DNA from: Phallus indusiatus
Lineage: Eukaryota; Basidiomycota; Agaricomycetes; Phallales; Phallaceae
Direction: 5' to 3'
NCBI GenBank assembly: GCA_027605045.1
Contig: JAQFWX010000048.1
Span: forward strand, 186,001-250,000
DNA length: 64,000 nt
The translations under genes and the position numbers were made by a program. Below, in pieces: positions 37,364-46,044 of the stretch; position 1 is the first letter of the stretch, and every line of letters begins with the position of its first letter. Below the pieces are notes generated by a model. It was not told the origin of the DNA, did no database searches, and worked only from the letters and a program-made list of their open reading frames with translations.

Positions 37364-38058
37364 ATGAACAGCACAAATACCGTTGTAAATCCTTTAACTG
37401 CGAAGATTATTCAAGAGGTATCTAATTAGTATGCGTCAATTTGTTTTTATGCCTGTCATTGCATCTGATACAATTATGTGATTAGCTATGTTTTCAACTC
37501 GATTCTTTTCAGTGCAGCAGGTGAGCAACACAACATCATAAGAAAGCCTTACCAATTAAGACAAAAAACATCTAGCATTTAGTTTATATACTACTCTGAT
37601 ATCATTCTTTCAAGAAAAAGAGCATATATGGTCTAGGCCATTCAGTTTGCCTACATTATTGTACATCTTTGCAAGATATGGAAATTTACTGGTCGCGGGA
37701 CTTAACCTCTTAGTAGAGTTTACTTCAGTATGTTATTACACATAGTCATTGTTGTGTAAATCTCAATTTCTTGAAGTACAGAAGGTAAAAATTCCAATAC
37801 ATAGCTTGAATTCACTGAAATCACGGAAACCTCATAAAGAACTTGTGACATACTCGCTGATGTAGGAGATATTTTAGTTGTTTTTACATATGCTGGTGTT
37901 CAAGGTCTGTGTTTCAGCATTTACCTATGTCGAAATCCGTATAATACAGATATCAGGTTTATTGGCCGTTCGAGCATATTCAATATGCAAAGGAAATAAA
38001 GTTCTCAGTTCAGCTTTGGCGATTTGCCTTTTTTCTTACTTGGGTTTGGAGTTGTATG

Positions 38059-38410
38059 TGTTAGGGCGACTCAGGGCACACACCTAGAGGAGGGAAAACC
38101 TAAGATCTATTGGGGGGCAGCGACTAACTACTCACCTAGAGGAGGGAAAACCTAAGAGAACAAGCTTAGGTATCCCCCTCTAGGGAAAACGCATATAAGT
38201 ACAGGATATGAGGCGCCCGACTGATCCCCATGGGATCCGAGGAGATACAAACAGAAATCGAAAGAAATCGAAGAGATCGGGAAATCGAGAAAACGGTGAA
38301 AATAGTGGAAACGACAAAATACGGGAAATGAAGGAAATCGAAGTGCGAGATGAAATCGAAAGAAATCGAAGAAATCGAATAATAGGGCGAGGCGCTAGCG
38401 TACTGTAACA
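38059..38410 (-). repeat. 3' LTR of the gypsy element
   Basis: 352 bp, same sequence as 43705-44056. On the coding (-) strand this is the downstream LTR. It contains a 23-bp direct repeat (CCTAGAGGAGGGAAAACC core, twice on the + strand) and many GAAATCGA-like repeats. Confidence 0.9.
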
Positions 38411-38424
38411 CCACCCCCCCCTTC
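38411..38424 (-). other. Polypurine tract next to the 3' LTR
   Basis: Reads GAAGGGGGGGGTGG on the - strand directly before the downstream LTR, the expected place and composition for the plus-strand primer of reverse transcription. Confidence 0.75.
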
Positions 38425-38452
38425 AACAAGGCGGCGACCCGACGCCTGACAC

Positions 38453-41400
38453 TTAACTATTAGGACGCGGGAGGAAAATAAGACCGCCAATCGTTCGAGG
38501 CGCGTTCGGATGAGATCGGTAGAAATCTTGTATGAGATCGTGTGCCGCAACATCTTTCTCTGGGACCCATTGGTCATGCTCTGGACCATAGCCCTCCCAT
38601 CTAACCTTGAACTCCAGACGTCGACGGAAAACACGACTATCCAGTATTTCTTCAACCACGTAGTGCTCACCATCGTCGCGAATCTCCGGGGGTGGAGGAG
38701 GCTTAGAACGACAACCTGGTATGCTGTCTGGCACCATTGGTTTCAACTTACTGACGTGGAATACAGGGTGAATTCGAGACATCGATTTCGGTAGAACGAG
38801 TCGATACGCTCGAGTTCCGATTTTTGCTGCAATGGGAAAGGGGCCCAGAAAACGATGCGATAACTTGGCCGATGGACGAGTGGTCTTGATGTCGCTAGCA
38901 TCTAGATAAACCTTGTCTCCAGATTTGTAGTCAGGTGCCGGTAAATGTTTACGATCATAGTACTTAGCCATGTCGTCCTTAGCCTTAAGAATCGCAGCAT
39001 GAGCTTCCTCCCAAGAACGAGACATCCTATCTTTGAAATCATTAACCGATTCGATCTTCGATTCGGTCGAACGCGGTTCGAAACCCATTCGAGGATGGCG
39101 ACCAGTGTCGAGCTCGAAAGGCGTAGCTTGAGTGGCCGAATGAACATGATTGTTATATGCGAACTCAGCCATGGGTAGTAGTCGATCCCAATCGTCTTGG
39201 CGTTCGGAGGTAAAGATACGGAGATACTGCTCTACTTCAGCATTAGCTCGCTCCGTCTGACCATCGGTTTGGGGGTGGTATGCAGTGGAGCGTGCGAGCC
39301 GAATACCGAGTAGTCGAGAGAGTTCTTGGGTAAAACGAGACGAGAACTGAGGTCCACGATCCGATATGATCTTCTCGGGTAATCCGTGCAATTTCCAGAC
39401 GTGTTGGAGATACAGATACGCAAGGCCAGAAGCGTCAACAGTAGTAAACATCGGGACGAAGTGAACCCGTTTTGTCAGCGAATCTACTACCGAAAGAATT
39501 GCATCATAACCATTCGATTCCGGGAGTTCGACGACGAAATCGACCGATATGAATTGCCAAGGTCGATTTGGAGTTTCGGTAGGTTGCAATTCACCATACG
39601 GAGCGTGTCGAGAAGGTTTCGTACGCATACAAGCGTCACAAGCCTCTACATACCGCTGTACATATCTAGAGATCCCAGGCCACCAAAAGGTTCGCGATAC
39701 CAGTTCTAGCGTTTTAAATCGACCTGGGTGACCCGCGAGTTTGGTGTCATGGTGTCGTTGGAGGATTTCTCGACGCAGATCGTCCACTTCGGGAACATAA
39801 ATCTTCCCTCGGTAGTAAATGACGTCTTGATCTTCAGCCCATTCACTGGTGTGAACCGATCTCCCACCTATCGCCTTGAGGGATTCGATGGCTTTCGAGA
39901 CGCTATCTTCTCGTTTGCCTTCTCTGTTCGCTTTCCGTATCTGGCCTAAGAACTCGTCCTCCTCCCCTCTAAGGCGGAATGTTTGCATGGCGTTGATCGC
40001 GAACATTTCGGGTCGGATTAGGGTGATACCTTGATTGTCGAACTTTCCCGAACCATGATCAGCACGACGCGACAGACCGTCAGGCTTACCCATTGATTTG
40101 CCCGGTATATGCCGCAGGGTGAAATCGAAACGAGCGAGATAAACCGACCAACGAGCTTGTCTACGATTTAGATTACGAGCCGTCATAAAATACTCCAGGT
40201 TTTTGTGATCCGTGCGAATGTCAATCGGATGGGTCGCACCTTCTAAAAAGTGTCGCCATTCTTCCAATGCCCGAATGATGGCCAGCATCTCTTTGTTGTG
40301 GATTTCGTAATTTCGCTCCACTGGGCTCAGAGCCTTCGAAAAGAAGGCTACTGGGTGCCATTTGTTGTCCTCGAGAGAAGGCTGAGACAAAACGGCACCT
40401 GTTGCAAAGTCAGAGCTGTCAGCTTCCACTCGGTAAGGTTTCGATGGATCGGGAATCGCAAGAACCGGTGCAGAGGTCATTGCCGATTTCAGAGAATTGA
40501 AAGCTCGTTGACAGGTGTCGGACCAGATAAACGGAACTTCTTTCTTGGTGAGACCAAACAAGGGGACGGCGACCAGCGAGAAATCTTTGATAAATCGACG
40601 ATAGAAGTTCGCGAAACCTAAGAACGACTGAACTTCGGTAACGTTCTTTGGGATTGGCCAATCCCTAACACCCGACACTTTCGCGGGATCCATTTCAACA
40701 GTGTTCTCGGAAATGACCAGACCTAAATACTCGATCTTAGTACAGCAGAATTCGCATTTCTCAGCCTTGAGATAGAGTTTATGCTCCCTTAGTCGTTCCA
40801 AGACACGGCGTGTGATGCGATCGTGTTCTTCTTTTGTTCTCGTATAGATCAAGATATCGTCGATATAGACAGCCACGACCCCTTCCGTGATCATGTCCTC
40901 GAAGATCTCGTTCATCATCGTCTGGAAGGTCGCCGGACTATTAGTTAAACCAAAGAACATGACCAAGGGCTCGAACAATCCTCGATTTGTGCGAAACGCT
41001 GCTTTCCACTCATCGCCTTCTTTAATGCGAACGTTGTTGTATCCCCATCTAACATCGAGTTTCGTGAAGTACTTCGCGCCCCTTAATTTGTTCACGAGTT
41101 CGGGGATTAAAGGTAATGGGTATCGATTTTTGATGGTCATCGCGTTGAGAGCCCGATAGTCCTGAATAAGTCGTAGGGAGCCATCCTTCTTCTTGATAAA
41201 GAAGACCGGGGAAGCCATGGGTGATTTCGAGGGGCGGATTCGACCCGAACGAAGATTCTCTTCCAAAAACGCATCGAGTTCTTTCTGTTCGTTAGGCGAC
41301 AGAGGGTACACCTTGCAAAACTTGGGATCTGAATCGGGTAAAAGCTCTATTGCATGATCCCATTTCTTTGGAGGAGGCAGGGAATCGAAAGATTCTTTCG

Positions 41401-42280
41401 CGAAGACGTCTTCGAAATCGTGGAACATTTCGGGAACGATCTCTCGAAATCCAGATTTGGGTGCATCCCTCGTATTGTTCGCATGCGCCTGAGCCAACCG
41501 CTGTGAGATGGTTTCGGTTGCTCTGACACGGCATTCGTCCAGGGATTCTGAATTAAGGGAAACCGCGAATAATCGATCACCTTCTTCTGGGTGAAACTCG
41601 TCTTCCACATTCACGAGATCTGGCATATCTGGATCAGTGGATTCAGTTTCGTCCAGGGAAACGGGAGGGATCGCTCGAACTGAACGCAGGAAACGTTTCG
41701 GGCCTTTCTTTTCAGTAGAAGGCGGTCTACAAGATCGACATTCGGGATTACACCGGGTTAACTCGACCTCTCCAGTCGAGTAGTCGATTACCGGGTTGTG
41801 AGCCTTGAACCAGGGTAGTCCCAGCAACACTGGATATTTGCCGAGGGCGGTGACGGCAAACATGACACGTTCGGAATGGGTTTGATATCGCATCACCAGG
41901 TCCACTACATGCGTGATATTTCCCGCCTGATTGGGAGTACCATCAACATTGAAAACGGGAATCGGTTTCGGTAGTCGAATCTTCGGGAGCCGATTCTTCT
42001 CGACAAAGTCCTGATCGAGGAACATCCCACTAGCACCAGTGTCGAGCATCGCCTTCGAGTGAATGAGATCGCCTGTATCGGCGCTCTGAAGTTCTACATC
42101 GATCTCGAGCTTCTGAGTGCCGGCAGTGGCATTGAGACGGTATTCGCGTGGAATTCGCTTGCGTCTTCCAATCGAAAGGCGACGAGGACCAGGGATCAGA
42201 GGGTTCGAGAGAGGAATGGATGCATCAGAGTCAATAGAATTCGAATCAGAAATTTCATTGCACTTGTCTTCTATGTACAA
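38453..42280 (-). CDS. pol: Gypsy pol polyprotein with chromodomain
   Basis: About 1275 residues without a stop. In order: retropepsin-like protease with the active-site triad DTG (residue 80, MLDTGASGMFL); reverse transcriptase with YIDDILIYT near residue 472; RNase H (EADSSDFATGAVLSQ); integrase with an HHCC zinc finger (HHDTK...CDACMRTK), catalytic core residues in SVVDSLTKRVHF and SDRGPQFSSRF, and HPQTDGQTERAN; and a C-terminal chromodomain (EEILDSRVFRRRLEFKVRWEG) that in this clade directs integration to marked chromatin. The open frame extends upstream of 42280 and overlaps the end of gag in the -1 frame, so it is probably made as a Gag-Pol fusion by frameshifting; the codon at 42280 is TTG. 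I did not find a standard slippery heptamer. Confidence 0.95.
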   Translation of the reverse strand: MYIEDKCNEISDSNSIDSDASIPLSNPLIPGPRRLSIGRRKRIPREYRLNATAGTQKLEIDVELQSADTGDLIHSKAMLDTGASGMFLDQDFVEKNRLPKIRLPKPIPVFNVDGTPNQAGNITHVVDLVMRYQTHSERVMFAVTALGKYPVLLGLPWFKAHNPVIDYSTGEVELTRCNPECRSCRPPSTEKKGPKRFLRSVRAIPPVSLDETESTDPDMPDLVNVEDEFHPEEGDRLFAVSLNSESLDECRVRATETISQRLAQAHANNTRDAPKSGFREIVPEMFHDFEDVFAKESFDSLPPPKKWDHAIELLPDSDPKFCKVYPLSPNEQKELDAFLEENLRSGRIRPSKSPMASPVFFIKKKDGSLRLIQDYRALNAMTIKNRYPLPLIPELVNKLRGAKYFTKLDVRWGYNNVRIKEGDEWKAAFRTNRGLFEPLVMFFGLTNSPATFQTMMNEIFEDMITEGVVAVYIDDILIYTRTKEEHDRITRRVLERLREHKLYLKAEKCEFCCTKIEYLGLVISENTVEMDPAKVSGVRDWPIPKNVTEVQSFLGFANFYRRFIKDFSLVAVPLFGLTKKEVPFIWSDTCQRAFNSLKSAMTSAPVLAIPDPSKPYRVEADSSDFATGAVLSQPSLEDNKWHPVAFFSKALSPVERNYEIHNKEMLAIIRALEEWRHFLEGATHPIDIRTDHKNLEYFMTARNLNRRQARWSVYLARFDFTLRHIPGKSMGKPDGLSRRADHGSGKFDNQGITLIRPEMFAINAMQTFRLRGEEDEFLGQIRKANREGKREDSVSKAIESLKAIGGRSVHTSEWAEDQDVIYYRGKIYVPEVDDLRREILQRHHDTKLAGHPGRFKTLELVSRTFWWPGISRYVQRYVEACDACMRTKPSRHAPYGELQPTETPNRPWQFISVDFVVELPESNGYDAILSVVDSLTKRVHFVPMFTTVDASGLAYLYLQHVWKLHGLPEKIISDRGPQFSSRFTQELSRLLGIRLARSTAYHPQTDGQTERANAEVEQYLRIFTSERQDDWDRLLPMAEFAYNNHVHSATQATPFELDTGRHPRMGFEPRSTESKIESVNDFKDRMSRSWEEAHAAILKAKDDMAKYYDRKHLPAPDYKSGDKVYLDASDIKTTRPSAKLSHRFLGPFPIAAKIGTRAYRLVLPKSMSRIHPVFHVSKLKPMVPDSIPGCRSKPPPPPEIRDDGEHYVVEEILDSRVFRRRLEFKVRWEGYGPEHDQWVPEKDVAAHDLIQDFYRSHPNAPRTIGGLIFLPRPNS

Positions 42281-42321
42281 TACATCGAATCTATTTGACG
42301 TTGGCAGTGAGGGCGCATCCC

Positions 42322-43560
42322 TTACTCGCTGCCGTTCTGAAAATCCTCTCTAGTTGCAGTGACCGCGATCTCGTTTTCTTCCATAGCGATCTCGACACGA
42401 TTCTGTGTTTCCAGCACATCTTGTTGAGCAAATCGTTGCTCGAGAATCTCGTCGATTTCATCGGTCTGCATAAATCGAACATCGAATGCGCGTGGGCAGT
42501 CCTTAACAAGATGACCTAATTGTCCACATCGGAAACACCGGGCTGTCTCAGTCTGTATGCGGCGGCGAGCAGCATCAACCTCCATGGCATCATTTCGGGT
42601 TGGAGGTGCAACATTAGCAGGGGCAGAAATCGGTGGTCGTATTGGGTGAGACATGGCGGCAGGGATCGGTGCCCGAGGTGGAGGAAAGGGAGGTGGGGAG
42701 TAAATAGGGGGTCCCGTCGTACGTTGGTAGATCGGGAATGGGCTGGGTCGAGTTCGAGAGATCGGAATCGACGTAAGAGGGGTTGAAGTCGAATTACCGG
42801 CAGTGACTCGACGTTGGGTGGCATTGAAAGCATCGTTGGTACGGCGAGCTTGATCGAAGAGTCTAGCAGCCTGAACCCATCCTTCGTAGTCGCTGTAATC
42901 GGGTCGATTCTGCATCGTTCCCACTTTACTAGAGATCTCCCGGTCTAAACCTTGTCGATAATACGTCGTCAGCGCAAGGCCATCATGAATCGTAAATCCA
43001 GCGCGATCTACGATTATGCGAAATGCGTCGGTGTAATCGTCTACATTTCGACCTCCTTGAGCATAACGTCCCGAAAGAAGGAGATTCAATGCATCCTCAG
43101 CTTCGGTTACCGGGAAGAATTCAGAACGAAACTTTTGTCGGAAATCTTCCCAGGTCTCGTAAGGAGCCAATCCCCGGTTGTACTGGGCCTGAACAAGTTC
43201 GGCAAAGGCACCAGCGCGTCCGCTATTCATGTAGGATAGTACCCAGATGACTTTGGTACTGAGATTCGGGAAATCGCCACCGCATACGCTCATGTAGAGT
43301 TCGACTGAGTTCCAGAATGTACGGCCGTTTTTGCGATCTCCGTCATAGGCGAGAGGTACAGCAGGGCGAGTGTTTCGAGACGATCTTGTCTCGTTTTGAG
43401 GATTTGGAACCGAGGCTCCAGGATTAGGGGTGTTCGGATTAGCGGGATCGGCAGTAGAAGCCTGGGGGGGAAGAAGTCGGTTGAGATGAGTTACAAGCTC
43501 TTCCATTCTTTGTTCAATCGCAGTGAGGCGAACGATGGGATCACTCTCAGGCTGTTCCAT
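42322..43560 (-). CDS. gag: Gypsy gag protein with zinc knuckle
   Basis: 412 residues starting MEQPESDPIVRLTAIEQRME. The N-terminal half has a capsid-type region (GRTFWNSVELYMSV... and the conserved WEDFRQKFRSEFFP). A proline-rich linker leads to one CCHC zinc knuckle, CFRCGQLGHLVKDC, near residue 350, which binds RNA in this family. It lies 145 bp downstream of the 5' LTR on the - strand and ends with TAA just upstream of pol. Confidence 0.92.
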   Translation of the reverse strand: MEQPESDPIVRLTAIEQRMEELVTHLNRLLPPQASTADPANPNTPNPGASVPNPQNETRSSRNTRPAVPLAYDGDRKNGRTFWNSVELYMSVCGGDFPNLSTKVIWVLSYMNSGRAGAFAELVQAQYNRGLAPYETWEDFRQKFRSEFFPVTEAEDALNLLLSGRYAQGGRNVDDYTDAFRIIVDRAGFTIHDGLALTTYYRQGLDREISSKVGTMQNRPDYSDYEGWVQAARLFDQARRTNDAFNATQRRVTAGNSTSTPLTSIPISRTRPSPFPIYQRTTGPPIYSPPPFPPPRAPIPAAMSHPIRPPISAPANVAPPTRNDAMEVDAARRRIQTETARCFRCGQLGHLVKDCPRAFDVRFMQTDEIDEILEQRFAQQDVLETQNRVEIAMEENEIAVTATREDFQNGSE

Positions 43561-43691
43561 GACGAAAGGAATCGAAGAACGAAGGGTGGAGGGGTCGTTT
43601 TATGGGCGAAAAGCATCGGGAACGTCTGAGACACTGCTGACAAAGAGTTTCCGAGGGAAAACGACAATAGAAACGACCGGTCCGAAGGTAG

Positions 43692-43702
43692 AAGCTTGTT
43701 CT
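43692..43702 (-). other. Predicted self-priming site (primer binding site)
   Basis: On the - strand the 5' LTR is followed by GT and then AGAACAAGCTT. This 11-mer is the exact complement of AAGCTTGTTCT at 43803-43813 in the LTR, whose first base lies 30 nt downstream of a TATA motif. That is the arrangement of Tf1/sushi self-priming elements, where the 5' end of the mRNA primes minus-strand synthesis. No tRNA-type TGG is present at the LTR edge. Confidence 0.65.
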
Positions 43703-43704
43703 AC

Positions 43705-44056
43705 TGTTAGGGCGACTCAGGGCACACACCTAGAGGAGGGAAAACCTAAGATCTATTGGGGGGCAGCGACTAACTACTCACCTAGAGGAGGGAAAACCTA
43801 AGAGAACAAGCTTAGGTATCCCCCTCTAGGGAAAACGCATATAAGTACAGGATATGAGGCGCCCGACTGATCCCCATGGGATCCGAGGAGATACAAACAG
43901 AAATCGAAAGAAATCGAAGAGATCGGGAAATCGAGAAAACGGTGAAAATAGTGGAAACGACAAAATACGGGAAATGAAGGAAATCGAAGTGCGAGATGAA
44001 ATCGAAAGAAATCGAAGAAATCGAATAATAGGGCGAGGCGCTAGCGTACTGTAACA
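43705..44056 (-). repeat. 5' LTR of the gypsy element
   Basis: 352 bp, identical by eye to 38059-38410. On the - strand it holds a TATA motif (CTTATATG, 43838-43845) and, 30 nt downstream, the predicted transcript start near 43813. Confidence 0.9.
43838..43845 (-). promoter_or_regulatory. TATA motif in the 5' LTR
   Basis: CTTATATG on the - strand. The distance from the first T of TATAT (43843) to the proposed start A (43813) is 30 nt. Confidence 0.5.
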
Positions 44057-45088
44057 GTATGGTGAGAATCTGATGACAATGATCACTTAAATTTAAGTAC
44101 CTTCTTTTTTTGATGATAGACATCGGAGCATTCCCTGGGTGTACCTTAAAGTCTGTAGTTCATGCAAATCTTCAAGGTTCCTAAGATTATGCGCATGCGC
44201 TAACAACTCTCTTGACAATAAAGCTTTCCCACAAAACTACAAATCGGTATGGCTCATGCTCATTGATGTTTGAGATGTGTTTATAGCTAAACTGGTTTAG
44301 TTGATACTATCCTTGATATTATCACTATTTGCACGGATTTACTTATATTTGGCATTTGCATGTGGAAGGTCTGGGGTATATGGAGACTAAAAGGCAACAA
44401 TGGAATTCAAAATAGTAATAGCCTCATTTTCATGCTTCTTAGACAAAGTAAGTTTGGTGAGACTTATATACAGGGTTACTGAGCAACATGCAGGCATATT
44501 CCGATGCTGGTAAGGTCTCATCAGCTGATATTGATAATCGTCTCGGATCTTATCACGTCTTTGTAAGTTTTGTTGGCACCATAACTGTCATTTCAGCTCC
44601 TCTTGAACTAGTAAGTCTTTAATCATATAGAATGTACACAAACTATGACTGAATTTTCTTAGCTTGAAAGTGTAAGGGCTTCATCCAGTTCTCATACACC
44701 GTGTTCCTTAACATATTATCCGATAATCTGAATCCTCTCAGTCCTTCATATCAGGGAGTTACCAAATTGTACAATCTGTGTGAGGTTCATATTGTCTCAA
44801 TTCATATCCTTCCGTGATTAACCTCTCCCAAGCCTGTCAGCAATTTTAGTGGCCGATTTCACTCTTGATCTTCGTAGCATCAATTCTGCCAAAATCGAAG
44901 CTAGCCAAATCTCTTTACCATCACTTCGATTATCAAATGTTCTTCAACATGTGCACCAATCCTTCCTTGTGGAAATGGCTACCCCTGAGGAAAGAGATTT
45001 GGAGGACTCGGAGGACCTACCTGATGGAGACGGTGATCCTAATGGTTTACATTTAGTCATGGATGTCACTCAACCTACTGAAGCCTAG

Positions 45089-46040
45089 AGTAATTCAGTA
45101 TACTAGATAAAAGATTGTTTAATGACATTTGGATTTAAGATGTCATCATTCAAGTTATGGACTGCATTGTTTGTCCTAGCAATATTTATGTTCTTTTTAA
45201 TTTTGATACTATTTTTCTTTCCTATTTCATCTCTTGAAGTTGAAAATTTTTTCCACAGGCCTCAAGCCTAGGCACTATTTTCATTAGTTAATTCCCCGTC
45301 TAACCCGTTTGCTCTCTCAACAAGCCAAACGCTGTAGTCAAACTGTGATAAGCATATTGGTAAACACTGCCGCCAGTAACCTGCACCTGCAGGCTGCGAG
45401 CGAGACTTGCTAAGAATCTCGAGTTAATACCTCCTTTTTTGGATATTTCTCTTTCGCAAGTTTCTGGAATGAGAGCTAATCTGATATTTCAACAGATGGA
45501 TAGGCAGTCTTTTATTTACAGTCAGTTGCGGACTTGCGGTCAGAACACTTTCGCCCTGCAGTGGGAACTGTCACAGTGTGACGTCACGTAACGGGTATCT
45601 TGCAGGTCTTCCATAGACATTGATGTCGCAGCAAAACGCGTCCAACGTCAGCAAACAGCAGAAAACACTAGCGTGTGTTGCTATACGATTAAGACTGGGG
45701 CGAATCCCAATGGTTTTTGAAAGGATCGATGCTTATGACCTTTATGGTGAGCTTATCCTGAGCTTTCTTCCTTTTCTCTTTCCGCAAGACCATAGGCTCA
45801 ACTCCGTGTAATAGACACCTTTGTATATCTCAACCAAATACCTTGCGGAATATGAAGCTATACGAATACGTGGATTGATATCCATGCGTGTCAGCACCAC
45901 ATTACAGCCGCAATACATAATGTTCGGTCCACCCAGACTGAGCGCTATGCAAACTAGCGTAGACACCTCAGTCCACCTTACGCCTCCGTCCCACATTCCT
46001 GTCCTGTCTGATCTCTGAACAACTTGCGTTTAATTGGCCT
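45089..46040. other. Intergenic spacer between copy F and psi6
   Basis: About 950 bp, homologous to the other spacers upstream of Dug2-like copies, with a perfect CRE palindrome at 45579-45586. No conserved open frame. Confidence 0.5.
45579..45586. promoter_or_regulatory. CRE palindrome TGACGTCA upstream of psi6
   Basis: Perfect palindrome followed by CG; same place as in psi3, psi4 and psi5. Confidence 0.5.
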
Positions 46041-46044
46041 CTGT

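Larger units (their letters stand above)
38059..44056 (-). mobile_element. Complete Ty3/gypsy chromovirus, 6.0 kb
   Basis: Two 352-bp LTRs (38059-38410 and 43705-44056), identical by eye, start TGTTA and end TAACA, and enclose gag and pol on the - strand. A 5-bp duplication GTATG flanks the element (38054-38058 and 44057-44061). Both ORFs are open. The pol order protease-RT-RNase H-integrase-chromodomain places it in the chromoviruses. Identical LTRs and open ORFs indicate a recent and possibly still mobile copy. Confidence 0.95.
37364..45088 (+). pseudogene. DUF6533 membrane protein, copy F, split by a gypsy element
   Basis: The 5' half (37364-38058) follows the copy D model: motif FQEKEHIWSRPFSLPTLLY, micro-exon TACAGAAG at 37777-37784, Cys exon (TCDILADV) and exon 6 ending TTGTATG. 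The LTR retrotransposon at 38059-44056 is inserted exactly at the end of exon 6. The 3' half resumes at 44057 with GTATG-gtgaga and keeps all later exons, including LLIFGICMWKVWGIWRL and the last exon at 44833-45088 (TAG). Apart from a modified exon-6 acceptor that still allows an in-frame AG, I find no other lesion. The gene was probably functional until this recent insertion. Confidence 0.75.

Noticed and set aside
38208..38408. Arg/Asn/Glu-rich open frames inside the LTRs
   Set aside because: They arise from the GAAATCGA repeats; they lie in the non-coding LTR and have no domain.
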